A DNA stretch of 64,000 nucleotides from Amarolinea sp964580725 (lineage in GTDB: Bacteria > Chloroflexota > Anaerolineae > SSC4 > Amarolineaceae): the NCBI GenBank assembly GCA_964580725.1, contig CAZOLV010000014.1, forward strand, positions 1-64,000. Reading direction: 5' to 3'. The notes beneath the pieces were generated by a model. It ran no database searches and was not told the origin of the DNA. It was given only the letters and a program-made list of their open reading frames with translations. Made by a program: the position numbers and the translations under genes. Positions 1 through 8,033 of this stretch are shown here, one piece after another; the first letter of the stretch is position 1; every line of letters begins with the position of its first letter.

Positions 1-2
1 TC

Positions 3-41
3 TGGGGCATGCAGTTGTACGTGCCCTTCCTGCGCCGCTAA
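3..41 (+). CDS. C-terminal tail of an unidentified gene (partial)
   Basis: The first bases read W-G-M-Q-L-Y-V-P-F-L-R-R then TAA in one frame, followed within 60 bases by a strong hairpin terminator. This is consistent with the last twelve codons of a plus-strand gene that begins before the window. Twelve residues are too few to identify a family, and the call rests mainly on the terminator downstream. Confidence 0.35.
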   Translation, partial: WGMQLYVPFLRR

Positions 42-95
42 CACTCCCTCGCCTCGAACCTGCAAGACGGCCTCCGGTCTTCCGGGTCGAGAACG

Positions 96-140
96 AAAAA
101 GGGCGTTCGACTTTGTGCAAGAGTCGAACGCCCTTCTATT
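96..140. terminator. Bidirectional intrinsic terminator
   Basis: A perfect 14-bp stem (99-112 paired with 122-135) encloses a 9-base loop. An A-run before it (96-100) gives a U-run on the minus strand, and CTTCTATTT follows on the plus strand. It can stop the unknown plus-strand gene ending at 41 and the minus-strand operon ending at 235. Confidence 0.8.
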
Positions 141-144
141 TGCG

Positions 145-233
145 CTGAAAACGTATCATCTCAATAAGTCGGGGAAAAGTAGGGGAAACCTGACAGGTCT
201 TTGCCCCGAATCATTGAGATGATACCTGAAAAC
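145..233 (-). mobile_element. MITE-like element, copy 1, with 8-bp target duplication
   Basis: The element is 153-225 (73 bp), with imperfect 22-bp terminal inverted repeats starting GTATCATCTCAAT. It is flanked on both sides by the direct repeat CTGAAAAC (145-152 and 226-233), a perfect 8-bp target-site duplication. Read on the minus strand it matches the copy at 16511-16591 through the segment TTCGGGGCAAAGACYTGTCAGGTTT. It has no coding capacity. It lies just downstream of the DUF2085 stop codon. Confidence 0.85.
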
Positions 234-234
234 G

Positions 235-1065
235 TTAGAACGGCAGGCCCAGCGCGGTGCTGAAGGAGGCGCGCGCCGCATCAATGGCCGCAATCAGCGC
301 CAGGCTGGCGGCCAGCCCCAGCGTCGCCGGCAGCAGCAAGTCGCGCAGACGGCGGGCGCGGTTGTTGCGCCGCAGTAACAGCAGCATGATGACGGTCATC
401 ACCATCGTCAACAGAATGAGTGTGCCCAGGCTGCTAAGCAGCGCCAGCGGCAGCAGAATCGCCTCGATGTCGCTTTGCAGTGCAACGACAAGCAGTGCGC
501 CGACGCCGATCAGGATCGCCAGTTCGCCTGCGTGGCGCAGCACGGGCTGCGGATCAGGCTCTTCCCAGACCGAAAGGTGAAAGACCGGCCAGACGAGCGA
601 GATCACGGCAAAGCCTTGCAGCAGCCCCGTGCTGACGCGCAGGATGTTGCGCGGCTCGTAGAGGTGCGGCATGCCGGGGAAGAGGGTCAGATAAGAGTTG
701 AAGCCGTCGAAGGCCCAAATGCCGAGAAAGAGGGTCAGGATGGTCAGGACGGCAGGGGCGGGAAATTCGCTGGCACGCCAACGTCCGCGCAGCAGGAGGT
801 AGAGCAGGCCGGTCACGGCGCCCAGGTACTGCCCTGTACAGCGGGCGCAGAGCGGCATCTGCCGTTCACCCAGCATGAACGAACGCACGGTGATGCGGTG
901 ACAGACGGCATAGCCGATCTTGTCCGCCTTGTCGAGCAGCCCGCCCGGCGCCATCAGGGTGACGGCGACGATGGCGCTCAGCGCCAGGGCCAGCAGGAGC
1001 CAATCGAGGCGCTGGCGGCGCGGTTCGGAAACGTTGGGTGGCAGGGCTGGTTGGTTCATGTGCAT
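235..1065 (-). CDS. DUF2085 family integral membrane protein
   Basis: This is a 276-residue protein with about six hydrophobic segments. The family signature lies at about residues 54-78: a Cys-His pair (VCHRITVRSF) followed by PLCARCTGQY, whose cysteines may bind a metal or cofactor. Function in the family is unknown. It is the last gene of the xpt / CCG-protein / DUF2085 operon, 31 bases after the preceding stop. An alternative start two codons in (MNQPA) is equally possible. MITE copy 1 begins 10 bases past its stop, so it may lie in the 3' untranslated region. Confidence 0.75.
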   Translation of the reverse strand: MHMNQPALPPNVSEPRRQRLDWLLLALALSAIVAVTLMAPGGLLDKADKIGYAVCHRITVRSFMLGERQMPLCARCTGQYLGAVTGLLYLLLRGRWRASEFPAPAVLTILTLFLGIWAFDGFNSYLTLFPGMPHLYEPRNILRVSTGLLQGFAVISLVWPVFHLSVWEEPDPQPVLRHAGELAILIGVGALLVVALQSDIEAILLPLALLSSLGTLILLTMVMTVIMLLLLRRNNRARRLRDLLLPATLGLAASLALIAAIDAARASFSTALGLPF

Positions 1066-1096
1066 CGTTTGCCAATTGTCATCGCCGGTCAGACGC

Positions 1097-1867
1097 TCAC
1101 CAGGGGCGTGGGCGCCGTACGATGGGAGCGGACGGCGGGGGCGGTGTGGGCGGCGCTACGCGGCCGGCGAGCAGATCGGCCAGATGTACCGCCGCCGCCT
1201 TGCAGCCCTGACGGCGCAAACCGCCGTTCAGGTGCAACTGGCAGCCGGGATCGCAGGTCACGACAAGATCGGCGTCGCTCTCGGCCAGGTGTTGCACGTG
1301 GCTGGCCAGGATGCTGGCCGACACTTCCGGCAGATCGAGCGCAAAAGGCCCGCCAAAGCCACAGCACTCTTCCGACTCGCGCCAGGGGATCATCTGCGCA
1401 CCCTGCACTGCCTGCAGGAGCGCAGGCGCCTGTGCGGGGCTTTGCAGGTCGTGCAGGAGATGGCAGGCCGGCTGATAGGCAATCCGGCCCGCAAAGGCGA
1501 CGGCGGGATCGCTGACATGCAGAACATCCACCAGAAACTGGCTGAACTCCCACGTGACATTGGCCAGGCGCGCAACGCGTGGATCGTTTGGTAGCAGCCG
1601 CGGGTATTCCAGCTTGATCATCGCGGCGCAGGCGGGTGAGGGGACAACGATCTGGCTGGCGTCGGCGAAAATCTCGCAAAAGCGGTGCGCCTGCTGCGTC
1701 GCCTCAGCATCGAAACCCGCCTCCAATGCAAACCGCCCGCAGCACTCCTGATTTTCACGAAAATTGACGCGGCAGCCGTGCTTTTCCAACACTTCCACCA
1801 CGGCCTCGCCGGTGTCAGGCAGGAAGAGATCGAGCAAGCAGGTGATGAACAGATCGCACTCGTTCAC
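1097..1867 (-). CDS. LutA/GlpC-like CCG-domain (Fe-S) oxidoreductase subunit
   Basis: This is a 256-residue protein with two cysteine-rich CCG domains. The first has ITCLLDLF and NQECCGRF; the second has ACHLLHD, SEECCGFGG and CDPGCQLH. Such domains bind a [4Fe-4S] or heterodisulfide-type cluster in LutA (lactate oxidation), GlpC and HdrB. The size matches stand-alone LutA. No lutB or lutC is adjacent, so the partner is unknown. The start is a GTG at 1867 that overlaps the xpt stop (GTGA), indicating translational coupling; the open frame further upstream is out-of-frame xpt. Confidence 0.8.
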   Translation of the reverse strand: MNECDLFITCLLDLFLPDTGEAVVEVLEKHGCRVNFRENQECCGRFALEAGFDAEATQQAHRFCEIFADASQIVVPSPACAAMIKLEYPRLLPNDPRVARLANVTWEFSQFLVDVLHVSDPAVAFAGRIAYQPACHLLHDLQSPAQAPALLQAVQGAQMIPWRESEECCGFGGPFALDLPEVSASILASHVQHLAESDADLVVTCDPGCQLHLNGGLRRQGCKAAAVHLADLLAGRVAPPTPPPPSAPIVRRPRPW

Positions 1868-2478
1868 GCCTCGGCCTCGGCCAGTCGAATCTGGCCATTG
1901 GCCAGCGAGGCGATGCGAACCAGGGCGTGAACCGGCGCGTCGAAGCGTTGCAACTCCAGGCGGCCATGCTCGAATGTCTTTTCGATGACGGCGCCGAAAC
2001 CGACGATGTGCGCACCCGCCATCAGCGCCAGATCGCCCAGGGCGGCCATCGTGGTGCCGCGCGCCATGAAATCGTCCACGATGAAGACGCGCGCGCCGGG
2101 CGCGATGACGTGCTTGCCCAGGAAAAGCTGCACAGGGCGGTCTTTGGTACGGCTGAAACTGTCTACCACATGGTAGCCGTCGGCGCCCATCGTGACGGGG
2201 CGACTCTTCTTGGCGAAGACGACGGCGGCGGCCTGCGGCCATTGAACATTGTTGACGACGATCGCCATGAACACGGCGACGCTGATGCCGCTCGCTTCGG
2301 CGGTCAGAATGACGTCCACGGGCTGCCTGGCGACCAGGTGCGCCAGGGCGTCGCCGCAGTAGGCGCTGAACGCATAGTCAATGCGGTGGTTGAGCAGCGT
2401 ATCTACGCTCAAGATCGAGTCGTTGATGACCCGTCCCTGTTCCAATACCATGCGCTGGATTCGTTGCACGATCGTCAT
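1864..2478 (-). CDS. xpt: Xanthine phosphoribosyltransferase
   Basis: This 204-residue protein converts xanthine and PRPP to XMP for purine salvage in the cytoplasm. It aligns along its length with Xpt: N-terminal GRVINDSILSVDTLLNHRID, then AEASGI, and the PRPP-binding loop VFIVDDFMARGTT (about residues 132-144), then IEKTFEHGR. The start has AAGGAG about 12 bases upstream. A sigma-70-like promoter lies 70-100 bases upstream, leaving a leader of about 65 nt. I see no purine riboswitch in that leader. It is the first gene of a three-gene operon. Confidence 0.9.
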   Translation of the reverse strand: MTIVQRIQRMVLEQGRVINDSILSVDTLLNHRIDYAFSAYCGDALAHLVARQPVDVILTAEASGISVAVFMAIVVNNVQWPQAAAVVFAKKSRPVTMGADGYHVVDSFSRTKDRPVQLFLGKHVIAPGARVFIVDDFMARGTTMAALGDLALMAGAHIVGFGAVIEKTFEHGRLELQRFDAPVHALVRIASLANGQIRLAEAEA

Positions 2479-2549
2479 CGAGTTCTTGGTCTCCTTACGC
2501 TGTCTGTCACGCTTCGTTGGGAGGATGGGCTGGCGGCCGTCAGGTCGAG

Positions 2550-2578
2550 ATTATACCGCACCCTCGATGGGAAGTCTA
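2550..2578 (-). promoter_or_regulatory. Sigma-70-type promoter for the xpt operon
   Basis: On the minus strand TAGACT (2578-2573) and TATAAT (2555-2550) are separated by 17 bp. The -10 is a perfect consensus. The predicted transcript starts near 2543, about 65 nt before xpt. Confidence 0.6.
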
Positions 2579-2986
2579 ACCGTGACCGGCTGCGCGCCGA
2601 CGCAGCGCCGGCCATTGCGCGAGATTCTCACAAATGTGGTACAATAGCGCCCTGATGATTGCCCGGCGCGCAGCGGCGCCTGCGTCATCTGAAAGAATCG
2701 CTCCGTGTGCGGCGCTTTTTATCACAGCCAATGGCCGCTCGTATGACCCGACGCCAGCGTACATCGCCGGCGTCTTTGCCAGCCCAACCTGGCTCCTGTC
2801 GTCTCTCAACGCACGCACGCTTTGCTTTCGATTGATTTTTTCGATACACGCCTTCCAAAGCTGCGAACTTCACCAGCCGCTCCACGAACACCCCCCCGAA
2901 CTCGGGGGGCAGGGGGCGAGGACTTCGTAGAAACGATGAAAAACGCTGGACGATCAGGCTCCGGACGCAAGAACGCCGAATCAACT
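2579..2986 (+). other. Non-coding spacer with a possible promoter
   Basis: This stretch between the xpt promoter and the exported-protein gene at 3086 holds no convincing gene; short open frames here lack family signatures and ribosome sites. TTGCGC (2615-2620) and TACAAT (2640-2645) are 19 bp apart and may form a weak plus-strand promoter. The region also carries a GC hairpin repeat at 2891-2930. Confidence 0.4.
2891..2930. repeat. Dispersed C-run/G-run hairpin repeat, copy A
   Basis: The stem CCCCCCGA / TCGGGGGG (2892-2899 with 2902-2909) has a 2-base loop and is followed by CAGGGGGCGAGGACTTC. A similar unit occurs at 28818-28857 (CCCCC-AGAATT-GGGGG, then AGGGGGGCAGCAACGTCTTC). The shared layout suggests a dispersed repeat family. 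Confidence 0.45.
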
Positions 2987-3066
2987 GAACGCATGAACGC
3001 ATGAACGCATGAACGCATGAACGCATGAACGCATGAACGCATGAACGCATGAACCCATGAACGCAT
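2987..3066 (+). repeat. Minisatellite: ten tandem copies of an 8-bp unit
   Basis: GAACGCAT is repeated ten times without interruption; only the ninth copy differs (GAACCCAT, 3051-3058). The array ends 8 bases before the Shine-Dalgarno of the gene at 3086. Each unit contains an ATG across its junction, so ATGs fall in all three frames. Confidence 0.95.
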
Positions 3067-3085
3067 GTAAAGATGGAGGTGGTGT

Positions 3086-4861
3086 ATGAACAGAAGAAAG
3101 CCGCAATTGCCCTGGCGACTCATGCTGGTCGTGTTGGCGGTGGGCGGCCTGCTTGCCGGCTGGCACATGCTGCCAGGTTCGCCGCAACAGCGGCTCAAGG
3201 CGCTGCAACGCGTCGCTGCGGCGCAGTTCGACCGTTTGACGGCGCCGGGGACGACGGTGCGGCAGCCGCTGGCGCCCTTCCCTGGTCAGGGCGATGACAC
3301 GGCGCCATCGCTCGGCACGTTCGATATCTTCATTGCGCCCAACTTTCAGGCCATGATGACCGGTTATCCGGGGTACGACGCCTCGACCGGCATCTTGACC
3401 AGCCCCATCCTGGCCGACCCGACGACGATCATTGGCCGCAGCGCGCCGCATCTACACGGCAGCGCGCCCGACCTGAACGGCACGCCGGTCGGCACGGCGG
3501 GGGTCATGGTGGCCGATGACGATTTCGTGATTTTGCCGGCCGGTTTTCAAGGCCCGCCCGGCACGCGTGAGGTGCACACCCGCATCGCCGACTTCAACAT
3601 TGCGGCGCTGAGCGGCCTGGTCATGGTGCGGGCCGGCGCATCGGCCCCCAATCGGCCCGACAGCGTGGGCGAGGTCGAATCTCTGAGCGACGCCAGCGGC
3701 GATCCCAACCTCGATTTTCCGGCGCAGAGCTTTTTCGATGTTTTCGTCGAAGTGGACCTGCCGCCGCTTGGCGGCTTTCCGGGCGGCACGCTCATTAACG
3801 ATATTCCGCTGCTGGTCATCAACAACGATTTGCAATCGTTCCCGCCGCACGTCGTCTACATCCACGGCCAGACGGCGGCGGTGCCCGTGGTCTTTCTGCT
3901 GGACGATCCTGGCAACGCCTGGCTGGCAGGTGATCTGTTTGGCTGGCTGAGCCTGGCCGGGCACGGCATGGATTTTCCCGATACGGTCAACGGGCGGCAG
4001 GAGTTCATGGAGATCATGCGCTTCGAACCCTCGATGCCGCTGGCCTGCCAGACGTTTCATCCAGCCGATCGCAACGGCGACGCCGCCGTGGATCTGCGGG
4101 ACATCGCACTCATCGCCGGACGCTGGCCGCAGCACGCCGGCATCCAGGACGTGCAGCAGACCGCCGGTGGGTTTGGGGCCGGCTGTCTGACCGATCCAGA
4201 CCCGCCGCTCATCATTCAGCAGGGCGATGATGTCTTCGTCTCGCCGCCGTTCCAGACAGTGCTGCCTCTGAACCTGCCGCTAGGCTTCTTCGGCCCCGGC
4301 TCCGACCCCTTCTTCGGCACGGTGCAGATGGGTGGCAACCCCAGCAGCCCGCCCAGCGGCCATCCTTTCGAGCCGCAAGGCCCCTTCCGGCACGTGGCGC
4401 AAGAGGCGATGCACGGTCTGATGGATGCGCGTCAGGGCAGCGCACTGGGCGATACGGTCGTGCGCCGTGTAGGCGACGCTACGCTGTTCGATCCGGGCAC
4501 GCCCGCTGCGACGCAGACGATCCCCATCGAGATTGTGGCCATGTCCCTGGTCAGCTTGCAGCCGATCATTGTGACCTACAACGGCGGCCAGAATCCAGAA
4601 CAGTGGTCGCTGCAGATGGGTGTCAACCCGAACACGACGCAGGAGACTGGAGCGATGACGATCACCCGGACGTCGGCGCAGGGCGGCGTCTTCACCAGCG
4701 AACTGCCGGTCAAGAGCCACCTGATCTTCACCAACCTGTCCGGCCCGGGGATGGTCGGGCCGATCGAACGCAGCGACACCTACTACACCGGTTTTGGCAC
4801 AGGCTCGCCGCTCGGTTCCGGCTATGACACGGGGCCGCCTGTGCCGTGGATCATGCCCTGA
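3086..4861 (+). CDS. Exported protein with a dockerin-like calcium repeat, function unknown
   Basis: This is a 591-residue protein. Residues 10-27 form a hydrophobic N-terminal segment (signal peptide or membrane anchor), so the bulk should be outside the membrane. At about residue 330 there is an EF-hand/dockerin type I-like repeat, DRNGDAAVDLRDIALIAGRW, with acidic calcium-ligand positions. Only one repeat is clear, whereas true dockerins have two. The rest is beta-rich and matches no family I recognise. The start has GGAGGT 5 bases upstream, and a terminator follows 48 bases after the stop, so it is probably monocistronic. Confidence 0.75.
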   Translation: MNRRKPQLPWRLMLVVLAVGGLLAGWHMLPGSPQQRLKALQRVAAAQFDRLTAPGTTVRQPLAPFPGQGDDTAPSLGTFDIFIAPNFQAMMTGYPGYDASTGILTSPILADPTTIIGRSAPHLHGSAPDLNGTPVGTAGVMVADDDFVILPAGFQGPPGTREVHTRIADFNIAALSGLVMVRAGASAPNRPDSVGEVESLSDASGDPNLDFPAQSFFDVFVEVDLPPLGGFPGGTLINDIPLLVINNDLQSFPPHVVYIHGQTAAVPVVFLLDDPGNAWLAGDLFGWLSLAGHGMDFPDTVNGRQEFMEIMRFEPSMPLACQTFHPADRNGDAAVDLRDIALIAGRWPQHAGIQDVQQTAGGFGAGCLTDPDPPLIIQQGDDVFVSPPFQTVLPLNLPLGFFGPGSDPFFGTVQMGGNPSSPPSGHPFEPQGPFRHVAQEAMHGLMDARQGSALGDTVVRRVGDATLFDPGTPAATQTIPIEIVAMSLVSLQPIIVTYNGGQNPEQWSLQMGVNPNTTQETGAMTITRTSAQGGVFTSELPVKSHLIFTNLSGPGMVGPIERSDTYYTGFGTGSPLGSGYDTGPPVPWIMP

Positions 4862-4909
4862 AGTTGATCGCAGCGTGGTCTGCGCGACAGCAGGGATCCT
4901 GAAAACAGG

Positions 4910-4952
4910 ACGCCCCAGTGCGGTGTTGTTCGCAACCGCACTGGGGCGTTTT
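4910..4952 (+). terminator. Intrinsic terminator
   Basis: A 15-bp perfect stem (4910-4924 with 4935-4949) has a 10-base loop and is followed by TTTT. It ends transcription of the exported-protein gene and lies 22 bases before the convergent end of fhs. Confidence 0.85.
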
Positions 4953-4973
4953 GCATCTCTGATCGAATCGTTC

Positions 4974-6737
4974 TCAGAAGAGACCTTTGACGCGGCCCTG
5001 CTCGTCCAGGTCAACGTTCATGAAGGCCGGTTTGGAGGGCAGGCCCGGCATCGTGCGCATCTCACCGCAGAGCGGGTAGATGAAACCGGCGCCGACGGAG
5101 GCGCGCACTTCACGAATGGGCAGGGTGTAGCCGGTCGGCACACCTTTCCAGGCCGGCTCGTGCGACAACGATAGGTGCGTCTTGGCCATGCAGATCGGTA
5201 GCTGGCCGAAACCGGCCTCCTCGTAGGCCTTCAACTGCTGCTCGGCTTTCGGCTCGTAGGCAACATCGCTGGCGCCATAGACCTTTGTGGCAATCGTTTC
5301 GATCTTCTGCTTCAGCGACCATTCCAGCGGATAGAGGAATCTGAAGTCACTCGGCTGCTGGCAGGCGTCCATGACGGCTTGCGCCAGTTCGGTGGCGCCG
5401 GCGCCGCCCTCGGCCCAGTGATCGCTCATGACGGCGGCTTCGGCGCCGGCGGCCCGTGCGGCCTCCTCCACCAGCGCAACTTCCGCCGCCGTATCGTACG
5501 AAAAGCGGTTGACGGCGACCACGACCGGCACGCCAAAGAGGCGGGCGATTTCGATGCACCTTTGCATGTTGGCCACGCCCTTTGCGAGCAGCGGTAGGTT
5601 CTCGTCAGTATAGGCCTTGTCCAGAGGGCGGCCGGCCACCACCTTCGGCCCACCGCCGTGCATCTTGAGCGCACGGATCGTTGCCACCAGCACCACGCAG
5701 TTGGGACGCAGGCCGGAGTAGCGGCACTTGATGTCCATGAACTTTTCCATGCCGATGTCGGCGCCAAAGCCCGATTCGGTTACCACGTAGTCGCCCAGTT
5801 TGAGCGCAATACGATCGGCCAGGATGGACGAGTTGCCGTGGGCAATGTTGGCAAAGGGGCCGGCGTGGACGAAGGCAGGTTGCCCTTCCAGCGTCTGCAT
5901 CAGATTGGGCATGATGGCGTCGCGCATGATGACGGCGAGCGCGCCGCCGGCGCCCAGATCGTCGGCGGTGACCGGCTTGCCCTGTTTGCTGTAGCCGATG
6001 ACCATGCGCCCCAGGCGCTGGCGCATGTCCTTGAGGCTGGTGGTCAGGGCGAGAATGGCCATGACCTCGGAAGCGACGGCAATGTCGAATCCGGTTTGGC
6101 GGGGGCGTCCGTCGGTCTTGTCTCCCAGGCCGAGGACGATGCCGCGCAGGGCGCGGTCGTTGACATCAAGTACACGCTGCCAGGTGATCGCGTAGGGGTC
6201 AATGGCCAGCCGCTGCAAGCCCATGCTGGCGAGTTTGGCATCGTCGTAGCTATCCTCGTGCAGGATGCGGGCGTCAATGGCGGCGGCGAGCAGGTTGTTG
6301 GCGGCGGTGACGGCGTGGATGTCGCCGGTCAGGTGCAGGTTGAAATCCTCCATCGGCACGATCTGCGAATAACCGCCGCCCGCCGCCCCGCCTTTGATGC
6401 CGAAGGTCGGCCCCATGGAGGGCTGGCGGATGCAGGTGATGGCGCGCTGACCCAATGCGCCGAGCGCCTGCGCCAGGCCAACGGTGGTGGTCGTTTTGCC
6501 CTCGCCGAGCGGCGTGGGGGTGATGGCGGTCACATCAACGTACTTGCCGTTGGGGCGGTCTCTGAAGCGGGGATCGTCGAGAACGTCGAGGTGTACTTTG
6601 GCCTTGTATTTGCCGTAGAAATCGAGATCATCGCTGGTGAGTCCAAGCGACTCGGCCACGGCGATGATGGGCAGTAGGGTGGCTGATTGGGCGATTTCGA
6701 GATCGCTGGGCACCGGTTTGACTTTGCGAACTGGCAT
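4974..6737 (-). CDS. fhs: Formate-tetrahydrofolate ligase
   Basis: This 587-residue protein joins formate to tetrahydrofolate using ATP, giving 10-formyl-THF for one-carbon metabolism (purines, or the methyl branch of the Wood-Ljungdahl pathway). The P-loop TPLGEGKTTTTVGLAQAL lies at about residues 75-92, followed by RQPSMGPTFGIKGGAAGGG. The C-terminus has GEMRTMPGLPSKPA, typical of the family. A strong GGGAGGG lies 5 bases before the start. It stands alone; no folD or acetyl-CoA synthase gene is adjacent, so use in acetogenesis cannot be claimed. Confidence 0.95.
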   Translation of the reverse strand: MPVRKVKPVPSDLEIAQSATLLPIIAVAESLGLTSDDLDFYGKYKAKVHLDVLDDPRFRDRPNGKYVDVTAITPTPLGEGKTTTTVGLAQALGALGQRAITCIRQPSMGPTFGIKGGAAGGGYSQIVPMEDFNLHLTGDIHAVTAANNLLAAAIDARILHEDSYDDAKLASMGLQRLAIDPYAITWQRVLDVNDRALRGIVLGLGDKTDGRPRQTGFDIAVASEVMAILALTTSLKDMRQRLGRMVIGYSKQGKPVTADDLGAGGALAVIMRDAIMPNLMQTLEGQPAFVHAGPFANIAHGNSSILADRIALKLGDYVVTESGFGADIGMEKFMDIKCRYSGLRPNCVVLVATIRALKMHGGGPKVVAGRPLDKAYTDENLPLLAKGVANMQRCIEIARLFGVPVVVAVNRFSYDTAAEVALVEEAARAAGAEAAVMSDHWAEGGAGATELAQAVMDACQQPSDFRFLYPLEWSLKQKIETIATKVYGASDVAYEPKAEQQLKAYEEAGFGQLPICMAKTHLSLSHEPAWKGVPTGYTLPIREVRASVGAGFIYPLCGEMRTMPGLPSKPAFMNVDLDEQGRVKGLF

Positions 6738-6871
6738 CTTGTCCCTCCCTGGACGTGCGCATCGTTGCGGTTGCTGTGCAGAAGCTTGGCTCCTGATTCG
6801 AAGGTCCGATCCACTGGCGTTGTGACCCTCTGAAGGGCGGCTGTGCTGCTGACGGCATGATACTCACACCC

Positions 6872-6913
6872 CCCGCGGCGCGCCATGACCTAAATCAGTC
6901 AGCGCGCGGCGGG
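6872..6913 (-). terminator. GC-rich hairpin after the chemosensory operon
   Basis: Arms 6872-6883 and 6902-6913 pair over 11 of 12 positions, 20 bases past the cheB stop. There is no U-run, so an intrinsic terminator is only possible, not shown. Confidence 0.35.
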
Positions 6914-6932
6914 CACGTTGACTGCGCCAGGC

Positions 6933-7994
6933 TCAGGCAGTGAGTGACGCGACGTGTTGACCAAGCAGCTTGAGCAGCATGGGGCCGATCTCGTCCAACG
7001 GCAGCAGGTGTTCGACGGCGCCTAGCTCCACGGCGACCTTGGGCATTCCGAAGATGACAGCGGTCGTTTCGTCTTGGGCAATCGTTGGAGCGCCCAGGGC
7101 GTGAAGACGCGCCAGCCCGGTCGCGCCATCGTCCCCCATCCCGGTCAGCAGAACGCCGATGACGGCGCTGCCGTAGACGCGTGCGGCTGATTCGAAGAGA
7201 CGCGTGACTGAAGGGCGGACGTGACTGACAGGGGCTTCCTGGTTGAGGCTGAGAAGGCGCGGGGCCTTGAACTCCAGATGCCAGTCGTCTGGCGCAAAGT
7301 AGACCTGGCCGGCTTCGATGCGCTGGCCGTTAGCGGCGAGGCGGATGGGCAGGGGGCTTGTTTGGTCGAGCCAGGCGACGAGGCCGGGAGTGAAACCGCT
7401 GGCCATGTGCTGCACGACGACGATGGGCGTCGGCAAGTTGGGAGGCAGGGCCTGCAAGAGAGTTTTGAGCGCGCTGGGGCCGCCGGTGGAGGCGCCGATC
7501 ACGATGACGGCGGGCTGAGCGCGCAACGAGGGCAAACGCGGCGGGGTGGGCGGCCAGGCAGAGGGGGCGGGCACGGCGAAGCGGCGGCGCACCACCTTGA
7601 CATCGGCCATCAATTTGACGGTGTTGATCAGGCGGTTGCGCAGTCTCTCGAAATCTCGGTGGTCTGGCCCGACCGGCTTGGCGATCACATCGAGAGCGCC
7701 GGCCGAGATGGCGTTGAAAGTCGTGTTCAACTCGACCGAATCTATGTGACTGGTGACGACGACGATCGGGGTTGGCTGTTGGGCCATGATGCGACGCGTG
7801 GCTTCGAAGCCGTTGACGATGGGCATCAGCACGTCCATTGTAATCAGGTCGGGTTTCAGGAGAATTGTCTGTTCGACCGCTTCTGCGCCATTGGCGGCGA
7901 CGCCGACCACGAGCAGTTCCGGGTCGCCCTCGAGGATGGACTTGAGGAGCATGCGCATGGTGGGGGAGTCGTCTACGATCAGGATTCTAATCAT
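6933..7994 (-). CDS. cheB: Chemosensory methylesterase CheB
   Basis: This 353-residue protein removes methyl groups from (or deamidates) receptor glutamates. It has an N-terminal receiver domain, with phospho-acceptor Asp in LITMDVLMP at about residue 55, and a C-terminal methylesterase domain. The catalytic Ser is in IGASTGGP, the His in VQHMASGFTPG and the Asp in LTGMGDDGATG. It is the last gene of the operon, 39 bases after cheA, matching WspF in a Wsp-type set. Confidence 0.93.
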   Translation of the reverse strand: MIRILIVDDSPTMRMLLKSILEGDPELLVVGVAANGAEAVEQTILLKPDLITMDVLMPIVNGFEATRRIMAQQPTPIVVVTSHIDSVELNTTFNAISAGALDVIAKPVGPDHRDFERLRNRLINTVKLMADVKVVRRRFAVPAPSAWPPTPPRLPSLRAQPAVIVIGASTGGPSALKTLLQALPPNLPTPIVVVQHMASGFTPGLVAWLDQTSPLPIRLAANGQRIEAGQVYFAPDDWHLEFKAPRLLSLNQEAPVSHVRPSVTRLFESAARVYGSAVIGVLLTGMGDDGATGLARLHALGAPTIAQDETTAVIFGMPKVAVELGAVEHLLPLDEIGPMLLKLLGQHVASLTA

Positions 7995-8033
7995 GGGTAC
8001 CTGCCTGTCTTGACGGGGGTGGTGTGCGCCAGT

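Noticed and set aside
475..1515. Plus-strand frame across the DUF2085 and CCG-protein genes
   Set aside because: Composition is shadow-like, and it crosses two clear minus-strand genes with conserved motifs.
2479..2549. Purine riboswitch in the xpt leader
   Set aside because: The leader is only about 65 nt. I could not find the paired P1-P2-P3 layout or the conserved loop bases.
2634..2930. A 98-codon plus-strand frame in the spacer after the xpt promoter
   Set aside because: It has no ribosome site and no family similarity, and it ends inside a hairpin repeat.
2685..3451. Minus-strand frames that translate the 8-bp array into repeated MRSCVHAF peptides
   Set aside because: The peptide repeat arises only because 24 nt (three units) is a multiple of three. 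There is no start context, and the frames run into the antisense of the exported-protein gene.
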